This document shows positions 1 through 8,236 of a DNA stretch of 64,000 nt, piece by piece (within the stretch, counting starts at the first letter, position 1; every line of letters begins with the position of its first letter). The position numbers and the translations under genes are program-made. Where the stretch lies: the NCBI GenBank assembly GCA_027485675.1, contig JAIXQP010000016.1, positions 24,608 through 88,607 on the forward strand, given 5' to 3'. Under the pieces are notes generated by a model. The model was not told where the DNA came from and searched no databases. It was given only the letters and a program-made list of their open reading frames with translations. The stretch comes from Terriglobales bacterium (lineage in GTDB: Bacteria > Acidobacteriota > Terriglobia > Bryobacterales > Bryobacteraceae).

Positions 1-1
1 G

Positions 2-361
2 CAGGTGGCGACGCATATTGATGGCCTGGTGCAGAGCCGGCGCGACATGGGCGACGCGGAGCTGGGCTATAAGCTCGTGGATGACCGGCATGACCCGGAG
101 GCCGAGATGCTCGGCAAGCAGCGGTTCCGGATCATGGAGCAGATTCTGCGGGCGATTTCGCGGCGGGACCGGGAGATTCTGACACGGTTCTATCTGCATG
201 AGCAGACGCAGGAGCAGATCTGCAGCGAGATGGGGCTGACCGAAACGCAGTTCCGGCTGCTGAAATCGCGCGCCAAGGCCCGTTTCGGCGAGCTGGGACG
301 GCGGAAGCTGGGCAATAAACCGCTCGATACCAAGAGCTTCCGGCAGGCCGGCGGCGCCTAG
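2..361 (+). CDS. RNA polymerase sigma-70 family protein, C-terminal part (cut by window edge)
   Basis: The reading frame is open to the left edge, so the gene starts outside the window; the GTG at 5 is only the first in-frame start-like codon. The visible 118 residues carry a sigma region 4-like helix-turn-helix: ISRRDREILTRFYLHEQ followed by TQEQICSEMGLTETQFRLLKSRAK, the usual order of a DREIL segment and a recognition helix. Region 4 contacts the -35 promoter element. The tail after the helix-turn-helix is basic and ends in a short Gly-rich stretch. The class (ECF or other small sigma) cannot be set without region 2. It lies 79 nt upstream of imuA on the same strand; I see no evidence that they are co-regulated. 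Confidence 0.75.
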   Translation, partial: QVATHIDGLVQSRRDMGDAELGYKLVDDRHDPEAEMLGKQRFRIMEQILRAISRRDREILTRFYLHEQTQEQICSEMGLTETQFRLLKSRAKARFGELGRRKLGNKPLDTKSFRQAGGA

Positions 362-440
362 AAAAAACATCGAACCGGCCGCTTGACTGCGGCCAAAGGG
401 AAGCGGACAATAGCCTTTGTAGCGAACAAAAGGCGAAACC

Positions 441-1079
441 GTGGCCCTTCCTGTATTGTCCTTGGCGGAACTGATCCGGCGGAAACCGCCGGCGACGGAG
501 CTTTGCGCCTACACGCCGGCCGGGTTGTCGGGGCTGCTGCCGGGGTTGGCGCCGGGGACGATTACCGAGATTACCGGGGGGCGCTCTTCGGGGCGGACGG
601 CGCTTGTGCAGGCGGCGCTGGCGGCGGCGACGCAGCAGGGGGAGCTGTGCGCGCTGGTCGACGGCGGGAGCACGTTTTGCCCGGCGTCGGGGCAGGCGGC
701 GGGCATGGTGCTGGACCGGCTGCTGTGGGTGCAGTGCGGGCGGCATTTGCAGAACGCGTTGCAGGCGGCGGATATGATTCTGCATGGGGGCGGGTTCCGG
801 GTGACGGTGCTGGACCTGTGCGAGTTTCGGGCCGAGGAGTTGCAGCGGGTGCCGCTATCGTGGTGGCACCGGTTCCGGCTGGCGGTGGAGAACACGCCGG
901 GGATGCTGCTGATTACGGCGGGGCAGCCGGTGGCGCGGCAATCGGCGACGACGCAGATTCAGTTGGCGCCGCGGACGGCGAAATGGAGCGGGAACCTGCT
1001 GCGGGGTTTGGATTTAGAGGCGAGTCTGCGCAAGCCGATGCGGGCGGAGACGGCGCGGCTGCGGGCCGAGGCGGGATGA
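441..1079 (+). CDS. imuA: ImuA-like RecA/SulA-family protein of the mutagenesis cassette
   Basis: The 212-residue protein resembles the truncated RecA-like ImuA (SulA-like) proteins that accompany ImuB in bacterial mutasomes. The segment LAPGTITEITGGRSSGRTAL holds a P-loop-like GGRSSGRT at residues 46-53 with Arg where RecA has Lys, so ATP binding is uncertain. The start is a GTG preceded by AAAGGCGA. The stop is 3 nt before imuB, which indicates one transcript. ImuA is thought to help place the translesion complex on DNA. The family call rests on the P-loop context plus the neighbouring imuB, since ImuA proteins are poorly conserved. Confidence 0.75.
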   Translation: MALPVLSLAELIRRKPPATELCAYTPAGLSGLLPGLAPGTITEITGGRSSGRTALVQAALAAATQQGELCALVDGGSTFCPASGQAAGMVLDRLLWVQCGRHLQNALQAADMILHGGGFRVTVLDLCEFRAEELQRVPLSWWHRFRLAVENTPGMLLITAGQPVARQSATTQIQLAPRTAKWSGNLLRGLDLEASLRKPMRAETARLRAEAG

Positions 1080-1082
1080 GCC

Positions 1083-2351
1083 ATGTTTGCCTGCATCCAC
1101 TGTCAGAGCGGCTTAGCCGAGCATTTGCCGGTATTGGCGGCGCAGTTCGCCAACGGCTATGAACAGCTCGACGAAGAGACGATTGTCTTTTCGGTGGCGG
1201 GCTTAGGGCGGCTGTTCGGCCCGGCGCCGCAGTTGGCGGCCGAGATTGCGCGGCAGGGGCAGACGCTGGGCCTGGCGGGGAACATCGCCATGGCGCGGCA
1301 TCCGGATACGGCGGCGCTGGCGGCGCGGCACTGCGCGGGGGTGACGATTCTGCCGCCGGGGCAGGAGGGGGAGATCCTGGGTCCGCTGCCGGTGGGGGTG
1401 TTGCCGGCGAGCCCGGCCACGCTCGAGACGCTGGCGCGATGGGGGGTCGAAACGATTGCCGACTTCCTGGCGCTGCCGCCGCTGGGGGTGTTGGAACGGT
1501 TGGGCGAAGAGGGCGGGCGGCTGCAGGCGTTGGCCGAGGGGCGGGGGCAGCGGGCGCTGCAGGTGGCGCGGGCGGCCGCGGAGTTTACGGCGGTGCGGGA
1601 GTTGGAGGCGCCGGTGAGTAATCTGGAGCCGCTGCTGTTTGTGGTTTCGAGCTTGCTGCATGACTTGGTGAAGCGGGTGGTGGCGACGGGGAACGCGGTG
1701 CAGGAGTTGAGTTTGCAGTTGGAGATGGAGCGGTGGGAGGTGAGCGAGCGGACGCTGGGCTTCCCTGCCCCGGTGCAGGATCCGCGGACGATGTTGAAGC
1801 AGGTGCAGTTGGCGCTGGAGGCGGACCGGCCGCGGGGGCCGGTGGTGGGGGTACGGCTGGAGCTGCGGCCGGCGCCGCCGCGGGCGGTGCAGCAGGGGAT
1901 GTTTTCGCCGAACGCGCCGGAGCCGGAGCGGCTGCAGACGTTGCTGGGGCGGCTGGCGGCGTTGACGGGGCAAGGGACGGTGGGGTCGCCGGAGCTGTTG
2001 AATACGTACCGGCCGGACGCGTGGCGGCTGCGGCAGCGGAACCTGTTTGCGGCGGGGACGGCGGTGGCCACGGCGGCGGCGCCGGCGTTGCAGTTGGCGC
2101 TGCGGCTGTTCCGGCCGGCGTTGCCGGCGCGGGTGCGTTTGGTGGAGGGGCGGCCGGTGGAGCTGCGGGCGCCGGGCGTGGAGGGGACGGTGGCGGCGGC
2201 GGCGGGGCCGTGGCGGACGACGGGCGAATGGTGGGCGGAGACGGCGTGGGCGCGGGATGAGTGGGACGTGGCGGTGGTGGGGTCGGGGCTGTACCGGGTG
2301 TACCGGCAGCATTTGGGGGATGTTTGGTTCGTGGACGGGATTTATGACTGA
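1083..2351 (+). CDS. imuB: ImuB-like inactive Y-family DNA polymerase
   Basis: The 422-residue protein has the layout of the catalytically dead Y-family polymerases called ImuB: a palm-like N-terminus, a helix-hairpin-helix region (FLALPPLGVLERLGEEG, about residues 130-146), a little-finger region and a C-terminal tail ending SGLYRVYRQHLGDVWFVDGIYD. The first strand reads MFACIHCQSG and lacks the Asp that active Y-family enzymes use for metal binding, which fits ImuB rather than DinB. ImuB normally works as an adaptor between the sliding clamp, ImuA and the polymerase DnaE2. DnaE2 is not next to it here; an exported protease follows after 49 nt. Confidence 0.85.
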   Translation: MFACIHCQSGLAEHLPVLAAQFANGYEQLDEETIVFSVAGLGRLFGPAPQLAAEIARQGQTLGLAGNIAMARHPDTAALAARHCAGVTILPPGQEGEILGPLPVGVLPASPATLETLARWGVETIADFLALPPLGVLERLGEEGGRLQALAEGRGQRALQVARAAAEFTAVRELEAPVSNLEPLLFVVSSLLHDLVKRVVATGNAVQELSLQLEMERWEVSERTLGFPAPVQDPRTMLKQVQLALEADRPRGPVVGVRLELRPAPPRAVQQGMFSPNAPEPERLQTLLGRLAALTGQGTVGSPELLNTYRPDAWRLRQRNLFAAGTAVATAAAPALQLALRLFRPALPARVRLVEGRPVELRAPGVEGTVAAAAGPWRTTGEWWAETAWARDEWDVAVVGSGLYRVYRQHLGDVWFVDGIYD

Positions 2352-2400
2352 GGGGGAGGATACGTTCTGGGAGTTACTCTCACATGTATAGTGAGGATCT

Positions 2401-4212
2401 ATGCAAGCTCCCAGAAAACGCTCCACTCGTTTCTTTCCATTCCTTCGCCTGCAACTAACGGCCGCTGTTCTACTGGCGGCGTCGACCGTGCAGCTCTCCG
2501 CGCAAATGACGCCGGAGCAACGACTATTTGACTTCCAGGCGGTGGCCTCGCTGTATGCGAAGCGATACGGACCGGCCAACTGGAAGCTACAGTCGATCGG
2601 CGTCAACATCTTCGAGTTGAAGCCCTGGGCCGATCGCGTCCGGGCGGCACGAAGCGACATCGAGTACTTCGAGATCATGTCGCGGTTCGTCGCCAGCTTT
2701 CGCGATGGGCACACCGGATACTCCATACCCTCGCGTTTTCTGGCCGACCTGGGCATTTACGTCGATATCTACGACGGTAAGGTGCTGATCGAGCAGATCG
2801 TGCGCAGCCGCCTTCCCCAATCCACCTACCCGTTTGCGGTCGGCGACGAACTGGTCTCGCTGGACGGAAAGCCGGTGGAGGAGCTGATTACGGAACTCGC
2901 CGCCCAACAGAGTTACTCCAATCCGCGGACCACGCGCCGCGCCGCGGCCGACGCCATTACCTTTCGACGGCAGTCGGAGTATCCGCGGGCGATCGAACTC
3001 CCGGCCGAATCAACGATCGTCGTCCGGCGAGCCTCTGGCGATTTAGAGACTTACACGGTGCCGTGGACGAAGATCGGGGAGCCGCTGACCAGCGTCGGGC
3101 CAATTCCAACGCCCGTATTCACCGCCAAGGCAGGGAACAAGGCCATCGTTTCCGATCCGCTGCAGTTGTTGAATGACTTGCGCAACTGGTCCGTCCCGGC
3201 CGACCGCTACCTGGGACGCAAGCGCGTCATCGAGACGGAGGACGGCGAGCCGGTGGAGCGCAGCTACGTCACGGGCTGGGGCGTGCGCAACCCGTACTTC
3301 AATCTTCCCCCAGGGTTTCAACTTCGCCTCGGGCGCCTGGCGGCCGACCCCTTCTATAGCGGCGTCTACCAGTCGGGCGAAAACCGCATTGGTTACCTGC
3401 GCATTCCTAGTTTCGGTCCCGCCCTGCCCACGCAGACCGTCCTCGGCATACTGGACGCGGAGATCGCCTTCTTCCGCGCCAATACGGACGGGCTGATTGT
3501 GGATGTCTCCCGGAACACCGGGGGCGGCTGCATCGGGCTCGACTATGCGGCGCGGCTGATTCCCAATCGCTTCTGGTTCTTCGGCGAACACCTGCGGCCC
3601 ACGCAAAGCCTGATCTTATCGTTCGAGATTTCCTTAGCCAATGCCCGCGCCATCAACGCCGACAGTTGGGTGATCGCCACGTATCAAGCGATATTGACGG
3701 AACTGCAGGCATCCCAGCGGGAGAACCGGGCGATGACCGGCCCCCTTCCCGCTTGTCCCTCCGCGGCGGTTCCCTCCTTCCTTCGCCCGCCCACTTTCGA
3801 AAACGAACCACTCACGGCGCCGAATGGGCAAGTGTTGGCTTACGAGAAGCCGATCGTCTTCCTGGTTGACGAGTTTAGCGTCTCCTTTGGCGATATCTTC
3901 CCGGCGATGATGCAGGACAACAATCGCGGCCCGATCGTCGGCATGCGCACCGCCGGATGGGGTGGGTCGATCTCGGCGTGGCCGGCCGGCTTCTTTGCCG
4001 AAGCCACCGCGACCAACACGAACTCGCTCGTCGTGCGCCGGCAGAACATCGTCTCGCCGGACATGCCAACCGCTCCGTTTATCGAAAACATCGGGGTGAT
4101 CCCCGATATCGAACTCGACTTTATGACCAGGGAGAATTTGCTCACCCGCGGCGGGCCGTTTGTGGCCGCACTCACCCGGATCATGAACGAGGAGATTGCG
4201 AAACGGAAATAA
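2401..4212 (+). CDS. Secreted S41-family (C-terminal-processing type) peptidase
   Basis: A 603-residue protein with a basic N-terminus and hydrophobic stretch ending in QLSAQ, a plausible Sec signal peptide. A PDZ-like segment with LVSLDGKPVEEL lies near residue 160. The S41 core follows: RIGYLRIPSF, then GLIVDVSRNTGGG, then IVFLVDEFSVSFGDIF near residue 495, where the second Ser is the likely nucleophile. The ending IPDIELDFM-RENLLTRG is normal for the family. Substrate is unknown; the protein probably acts in the periplasm or outside the cell. The sequence upstream contains TATAGT close to the start, a possible -10 element. It converges on ybaK across a strong hairpin. Confidence 0.85.
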   Translation: MQAPRKRSTRFFPFLRLQLTAAVLLAASTVQLSAQMTPEQRLFDFQAVASLYAKRYGPANWKLQSIGVNIFELKPWADRVRAARSDIEYFEIMSRFVASFRDGHTGYSIPSRFLADLGIYVDIYDGKVLIEQIVRSRLPQSTYPFAVGDELVSLDGKPVEELITELAAQQSYSNPRTTRRAAADAITFRRQSEYPRAIELPAESTIVVRRASGDLETYTVPWTKIGEPLTSVGPIPTPVFTAKAGNKAIVSDPLQLLNDLRNWSVPADRYLGRKRVIETEDGEPVERSYVTGWGVRNPYFNLPPGFQLRLGRLAADPFYSGVYQSGENRIGYLRIPSFGPALPTQTVLGILDAEIAFFRANTDGLIVDVSRNTGGGCIGLDYAARLIPNRFWFFGEHLRPTQSLILSFEISLANARAINADSWVIATYQAILTELQASQRENRAMTGPLPACPSAAVPSFLRPPTFENEPLTAPNGQVLAYEKPIVFLVDEFSVSFGDIFPAMMQDNNRGPIVGMRTAGWGGSISAWPAGFFAEATATNTNSLVVRRQNIVSPDMPTAPFIENIGVIPDIELDFMTRENLLTRGGPFVAALTRIMNEEIAKRK

Positions 4213-4216
4213 CCCG

Positions 4217-4265
4217 CCGCGCCGGGGGCAGAAGGGATGAGGAGTCCCGGCTGTCCCCGGCGCGG
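4217..4265. terminator. Long hairpin between convergent genes
   Basis: Perfect 11-bp arms CCGCGCCGGGG and CCCCGGCGCGG enclose a 27-nt loop that itself contains GGGA/TCCC arms. It fills the 60-nt gap between the S41 gene (plus) and ybaK (minus). There is no T-run on either side, so it is either a U-independent bidirectional terminator or a small palindromic repeat element. Confidence 0.4.
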
Positions 4266-4272
4266 GGTGCGG

Positions 4273-4749
4273 CTAGGCGCCGAAGCGGGCGATTTCGCCG
4301 AGCGTGGCCGAGGTCGCGCGGGCGTAGGCTTCGGGGTGGAGCAGGATCTGCGTGCCGCGGACGCCAGCCGAGATCGAGATGACGTCCCAGAGCTGGGCGG
4401 TCTCGTCGAGATAGACCGGGAAATCCTTCCTGGGCCCGAGGGCGGTGACGCCGCCGCGGATGTAGCCCGTGAGCGGCTGCACCTCCTTGAGCGGGACGAG
4501 TTCGACCTTGCGGTCGCCACTGAGCTTGGCGAGCGACTTCAGATCGAGCTCCATGTTGCCGGGGATGACGGCGAAGCAGAGGCCTTCGCGGTCACCGCGG
4601 ACGAGGAGGGTTTTGAAGACCTGCTCGGGCGGGAGACCGACTTTGGCGGCGACGGTGATGGCGTCGAGGTGATCTTCGTCGACCTCGTAGGTGCGCAGCT
4701 CGTGGGCAATCCCCATGGTTTCGAGCAGGCGGACGGCGTTCGTTTTCAT
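4273..4749 (-). CDS. ybaK: YbaK/EbsC-family aminoacyl-tRNA deacylase
   Basis: 158 residues spanning the whole YbaK/ProX fold. The segments LGLPPEQVFKTLLVRGDREG-like, FAVIPGNMELDLKSLAKLSG and GYIRGGVTALGPRKDFPVYLDE are typical of Cys-tRNA(Pro)/Cys-tRNA(Cys) deacylases, which hydrolyse mischarged tRNA in the cytoplasm. The Lys in VFKTLL and the GGVTALG loop are the usual functional positions. It stands alone, divergent from the TPR gene with only 26 nt between start codons, so the two promoters must share that gap or lie inside genes. Confidence 0.9.
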   Translation of the reverse strand: MKTNAVRLLETMGIAHELRTYEVDEDHLDAITVAAKVGLPPEQVFKTLLVRGDREGLCFAVIPGNMELDLKSLAKLSGDRKVELVPLKEVQPLTGYIRGGVTALGPRKDFPVYLDETAQLWDVISISAGVRGTQILLHPEAYARATSATLGEIARFGA

Positions 4750-4775
4750 GACGGCTATGCCTTATTCTAAAGGCC

Positions 4776-5378
4776 ATGCGGTGGTTCCTATTTCTCGTTG
4801 CGGCCGTGATGGGCGCGCAGTCTCCCGATGCCTGGCAGAAGAAGGGGGAGGACGCATTTCGCGCCGGTAAGTTCGCCGAAAGCGTGGCAGCTTTCGATGA
4901 GGTGCTGAAGCAGGTGCCGGGCTATTCGGCGCAACACTGGCAGCGGGGGATTTCGCTCTATTACGCCGGGCGGTTTGAAGATTGCCGGAAGCAGTTTACC
5001 CTGCACCGGACGGTGAACCCGGAGGACGTGGAGAACGCCGTGTTCCATATGCTGTGCGCGGCGCGGATTGACGGGCTGGCGAAGGCGCGGGCGAACCTGA
5101 TTCCAATTACGTCGGATACGCGGCCGGGGATGATGCAGGTGCATGCGCTGTTCGCGGGCACGGGGACGACGGCGCAGGTGATGAACGCGGCCAAGAACGG
5201 GGGGCCGACGGGGATGTTCTACGCGTTCCTCTACCTCGGCTACTACGAAGAGACGGCGGGGCGGCGGGAGGCATCGAAGCAGTACTTCCGCGAGGCGAAC
5301 CGGTTGGCCGGGGCGGACTATATGGGCGATACGGCGCGGGTGCACTGGAAGGCGCTGCAGGAGGGGAAGCTCCCATAA
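4776..5378 (+). CDS. Exported tetratricopeptide-repeat protein
   Basis: 200 residues with a short signal peptide (MRWFLFLVAAVMGAQS) and at least two TPR units: AWQKKGEDAFRAGKFAESVAAFDEVLKQVP, then AQHWQRGISLYYAGRFEDCRKQF. A third helical pair, YAFLYLGYYEETAGRREASKQYFREAN, sits near the end. The pattern recalls NlpI-like scaffold proteins, but no specific partner can be named. The stop overlaps the start of the next gene by one base (TAATG), so the two are translationally coupled. Confidence 0.75.
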   Translation: MRWFLFLVAAVMGAQSPDAWQKKGEDAFRAGKFAESVAAFDEVLKQVPGYSAQHWQRGISLYYAGRFEDCRKQFTLHRTVNPEDVENAVFHMLCAARIDGLAKARANLIPITSDTRPGMMQVHALFAGTGTTAQVMNAAKNGGPTGMFYAFLYLGYYEETAGRREASKQYFREANRLAGADYMGDTARVHWKALQEGKLP

Positions 5379-5956
5379 TGGCGAAGAGTCCGAAAGAGAT
5401 GATGGCCGCGATGCTCGGCAACCTGGAGGCGAGGACCGGGAAGCCGCTGGCCGAATGGATGGCGATTGTGGAGGCCGAAGGGCCGGCGGCGCGGGCCGAG
5501 CGGCAGAAGTGGCTGAAACAAGCCTATGGCTTGGGGCAGAACACGGCGATGGTGATTCTGGGGAAGATGGACGGGTCGGCGGACGCGTATGAGGACGCGA
5601 CGGGGCTCGTGGACGGGCAGTACGCCGGGCCGAAGGCGGCGCTGCGGCCGCTGTACGAGACGCTGGCCGCGATGGGGCAGGCGCTGGGCGCGGATGTGAC
5701 GCTGAAGCCGTGCCGGACGTACGTATCGCTCGTGCGGCGGAGCCAGTTTGCCGTGATCCAGGCGACGACGCGGACGCGGATCGACCTGGGGCTGAACCTG
5801 CGCGGCATCGAATGCGGCCTGACGCCGGCGAAGAACCTGGGCGGCGGGGATGCGATTACGCACCGGATTCCCATTGCCGCGGCGGCCGACGTGACGCCGG
5901 CCGTGCGGGAGTGGTTCGCCAAGGCCTACGCCCTTAACGCAAAAAGCGGCGGATGA
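5378..5956 (+). CDS. DUF4287/DUF5655 domain protein
   Basis: 192 residues. The N-terminal part (MAKSPKEMMAAMLGNLEARTGKPLAEWMAIV through LKQAYGLGQNTAMVIL) matches the DUF4287 pattern. The C-terminal part with LKPCRTYVSLVRRSQFAVIQATTRTRIDLGLNLRG matches DUF5655, and this pairing is common in soil bacteria. It has no signal peptide, so it is probably cytoplasmic. No biochemical role is established for the family as far as I know. It is coupled by TAATG to the TPR gene, and its 3' end overlaps the convergent dimethylformamidase-like gene by 23 nt. Confidence 0.75.
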   Translation: MAKSPKEMMAAMLGNLEARTGKPLAEWMAIVEAEGPAARAERQKWLKQAYGLGQNTAMVILGKMDGSADAYEDATGLVDGQYAGPKAALRPLYETLAAMGQALGADVTLKPCRTYVSLVRRSQFAVIQATTRTRIDLGLNLRGIECGLTPAKNLGGGDAITHRIPIAAAADVTPAVREWFAKAYALNAKSGG

Positions 5957-7520
5957 CGTTCGAGGTGATGCGGGAGACGTCGGCGTCCGGGAAGAGCGCC
6001 GAGACCCAGGTGATGGAACCGACCGAGAAGACGGCGCCGCCGGAGGGCGTATCGAACGTCACGATTTCGGCTCCGCCGTCGTCGACGTTGGTGCCCTTGG
6101 CGAGGAGGACGGTGTTGGCCGGTGACGACGCGCTGCGCTTGTCCGTCTCGTGGCCGGAGGCGCCGCCGGGGACGCGTTCATGGAGCGTCTTGTGGCCGAA
6201 CTCGTCGCCGTTCTTCAGGCCGGTGCCGGCGAAGATCCAGTGGTCGGCGTCGATGACGCGGTAGGGCGCCGAGGTCATGATGCCGGTTTCGGTGCAGACG
6301 ACGCCGAGGAGGTTCGCTTCCGATTCGAGCGTGCGGGCCATGCGGCTTTCAAAGCGGCCGCACATCTCGCCGTGTTCGCTGTAGAGATGCGAGAGGCAGC
6401 GCATGGTGCCGTCTTGGGCCAGGGTGACCTCGCAGTTCAGTCCGTTGCCGGCGAGATAGAGGAACTTGCCGCCGCGTTCAAAGACCCAGCTTTTTACGCG
6501 GAGATACATCTCTCGCGTCCAGTATTCGGGATGAACTGCGACGATTAACATCTCGTAGGCGTCGAGATCGAGGGTGCCGTCGTGGAGTTGGGCTTCGGCG
6601 TAGAGGTCGTAGTCGAAGCCTTCGCGTTCGAGCCAGCCGTATAAGCGCCATTCGCCGGGGAGTTGGCCGCATTGGACACGGCCGGGAATGGGATCGGTAA
6701 TCTCGCCGTCGACGAGTAAGTGGTTGTTGGGTTCGGGGCGGTCGAAGGCGAGAGGGAGATACTCTTCATCGGCGGGGCGCCAGCTACCGAAGGAGAGGCC
6801 GTCGGTGTAGCGGCTGAGATCCTGCCGGGAGTTGACGATGGGGGTGGCGGGGAGGCCGGTGGGATTGACGTAGTTACTGCGGCCGCCGTAGTTGTTATAA
6901 GCGTTCCAGTTATTGGTGGCGGCGAGGACGGCGATCTTCGCGGTGGGCCGGGCCGGGGAGACGATCCACGGGAAGCTGAAGGAGCGGCCGGAGGGGGTGC
7001 GGGCCCAGAGGTAGTAGAGGCCAGAGCGTTCGGGGCCTTCGACGATGGGCGGCGAGGGGTAGCCGTCGTTGTTCCAGTGGACGCCGGTTTGGGTGAAGTC
7101 GCCGTCGGGGAGGACCTGGCGGTTGGCTTGGGGGCCATGCTCATCGACCCAGCCGATCATGCGGACATACTCTTTCTTGAGGCCGTAGCGCCAGAGGGTC
7201 AGTTGATACTGTTCGTTCGAATGGACGCGGTATTCGCTTTTGCCGCCGGCGGCGACCCACTTAGGCCACATATAGCCGATGAGGCCATCCGAGAGCAGGC
7301 GGAACTGCGGCTGGGTGGTGAGATCGACGGTGACGGTTTTCGAGCCGAAGCCATCCTTGGCGAGACTTACTTTGTAAGTGCCGGGCGGGAGGTCGCCGTA
7401 GAAGGCGCCGCGGGCGGAGGAGTGGAGGACCGTAACTTCGCCGGAGACCGATTCGAAATCGGCGATGACGCCGGGAAGGGCGAGGTACATCTCGTCGCTG
7501 ACGTAGGCTAGAACACGCAT
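5934..7520 (-). CDS. N,N-dimethylformamidase large-subunit-like protein
   Basis: The listed ORF begins upstream, but the ATG at 7520 (MRVLAYVSDEMYLALPG) is the better start, giving 528 residues. The body matches the large (beta) subunit of bacterial dimethylformamidase. A beta-sandwich N-terminal region is followed by a catalytic part with AVLAATNNWNAYNNYGGRSNY and LLVDGEI. A glutamine-amidotransferase-like region (LDAYEMLIVAVHPEYWTREM, FERGGKFLYLAGNGLNCEV) ends with VFSVGSITWVSALF. The actual substrate is unlikely to be dimethylformamide in most relatives. No small subunit is visible. Its start codon back-overlaps the upstream extension of the divergent creatininase gene. Confidence 0.75.
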   Translation of the reverse strand: MRVLAYVSDEMYLALPGVIADFESVSGEVTVLHSSARGAFYGDLPPGTYKVSLAKDGFGSKTVTVDLTTQPQFRLLSDGLIGYMWPKWVAAGGKSEYRVHSNEQYQLTLWRYGLKKEYVRMIGWVDEHGPQANRQVLPDGDFTQTGVHWNNDGYPSPPIVEGPERSGLYYLWARTPSGRSFSFPWIVSPARPTAKIAVLAATNNWNAYNNYGGRSNYVNPTGLPATPIVNSRQDLSRYTDGLSFGSWRPADEEYLPLAFDRPEPNNHLLVDGEITDPIPGRVQCGQLPGEWRLYGWLEREGFDYDLYAEAQLHDGTLDLDAYEMLIVAVHPEYWTREMYLRVKSWVFERGGKFLYLAGNGLNCEVTLAQDGTMRCLSHLYSEHGEMCGRFESRMARTLESEANLLGVVCTETGIMTSAPYRVIDADHWIFAGTGLKNGDEFGHKTLHERVPGGASGHETDKRSASSPANTVLLAKGTNVDDGGAEIVTFDTPSGGAVFSVGSITWVSALFPDADVSRITSNVIRRFLR

Positions 7521-7548
7521 GTTCCTCGAATTGTATAGCATGGGCGGA

Positions 7549-8229
7549 ATGCGACTTTTTGCGGAAATGAACCGGGAGCAGCTGCGCGCGGCGGCTCCGG
7601 AGAGCTTGGCGATTCTGCCGATTGGGGCGACGGAGCAGCATGGCCCGCATCTGGCGACGGGGATGGACTTTCTGACCGTCGAGCGGATTACGCGGGCGGC
7701 AGCGGAGCGGAGCGGCGTCGAAGCGATTGTGACGCCGACGCTGCCGTTTGGCTCCTCGCACCATCATCTGGTTTTCGGCGCGACGCTTTCGCTGGGGACG
7801 GAGACGTATCTGGCGGTGTTGAAGGACCTGCTGAACTGTCTGGTGGATGACGGGTTCCGGCAGATCTTCGTCGTGAACGGTCACGGGGGCAATCAGGACC
7901 TGATGCGGCTGGCGGTGCGGGACGTGCGGCGGGAGCGGAACGTGTTGCTGGGTTGCGCGGCGTATTGGGGGCCGCGGGGGCCGGGCCATGCGGGCGAGTG
8001 GGAGACGTCGCTGATGATGGCGGCGCGGCCGGAGTTGATCAACTTGTCGGCCGATTTCTGGAACCCGGAGCGGGAGCCGGACTGCCGGCAGGACCGTCCG
8101 GACTTCTGGAAGGCGATTGATGGGTATACGGACGATCCGCGGGCGGCGAGCGTGGAGCGGGGCGAGGCGCTGACGGAGGAGATCGTCACCGAGTTGGCTG
8201 GAATCTTCCGCGATTTCGTGATGAAGTAG
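7549..8229 (+). CDS. Creatininase-family amidohydrolase
   Basis: I chose the ATG at 7549 (MRLFAEMNREQLRAAAPE, 226 residues) over 7519 because the family starts about 25 residues before the first metal motif. Creatininase signatures are GATEQHGPHLATGMD, SSHHHLVFGATLSLGTETY, VVNGHGGNQDL and GHAGEWETSLMM, supplying the Glu, His and Asp ligands of the dinuclear metal site. Members hydrolyse cyclic amides or process small peptides such as mycofactocin; the substrate here is unknown. The next gene, a metal-dependent hydrolase, begins 7 nt downstream, so the two probably form one operon. Confidence 0.85.
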   Translation: MRLFAEMNREQLRAAAPESLAILPIGATEQHGPHLATGMDFLTVERITRAAAERSGVEAIVTPTLPFGSSHHHLVFGATLSLGTETYLAVLKDLLNCLVDDGFRQIFVVNGHGGNQDLMRLAVRDVRRERNVLLGCAAYWGPRGPGHAGEWETSLMMAARPELINLSADFWNPEREPDCRQDRPDFWKAIDGYTDDPRAASVERGEALTEEIVTELAGIFRDFVMK

Positions 8230-8236
8230 GGGGCCT

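Noticed and set aside
423-438. SOS box before imuA
   Set aside because: GAAC-N7-GAAA is only a partial match to the direct-repeat type and the LexA site of this phylum is not something I can verify; not listed as a feature.
1203-2756. 517-codon minus-strand ORF
   Set aside because: Arg/Pro/His-rich antisense frame over imuB and the S41 gene.
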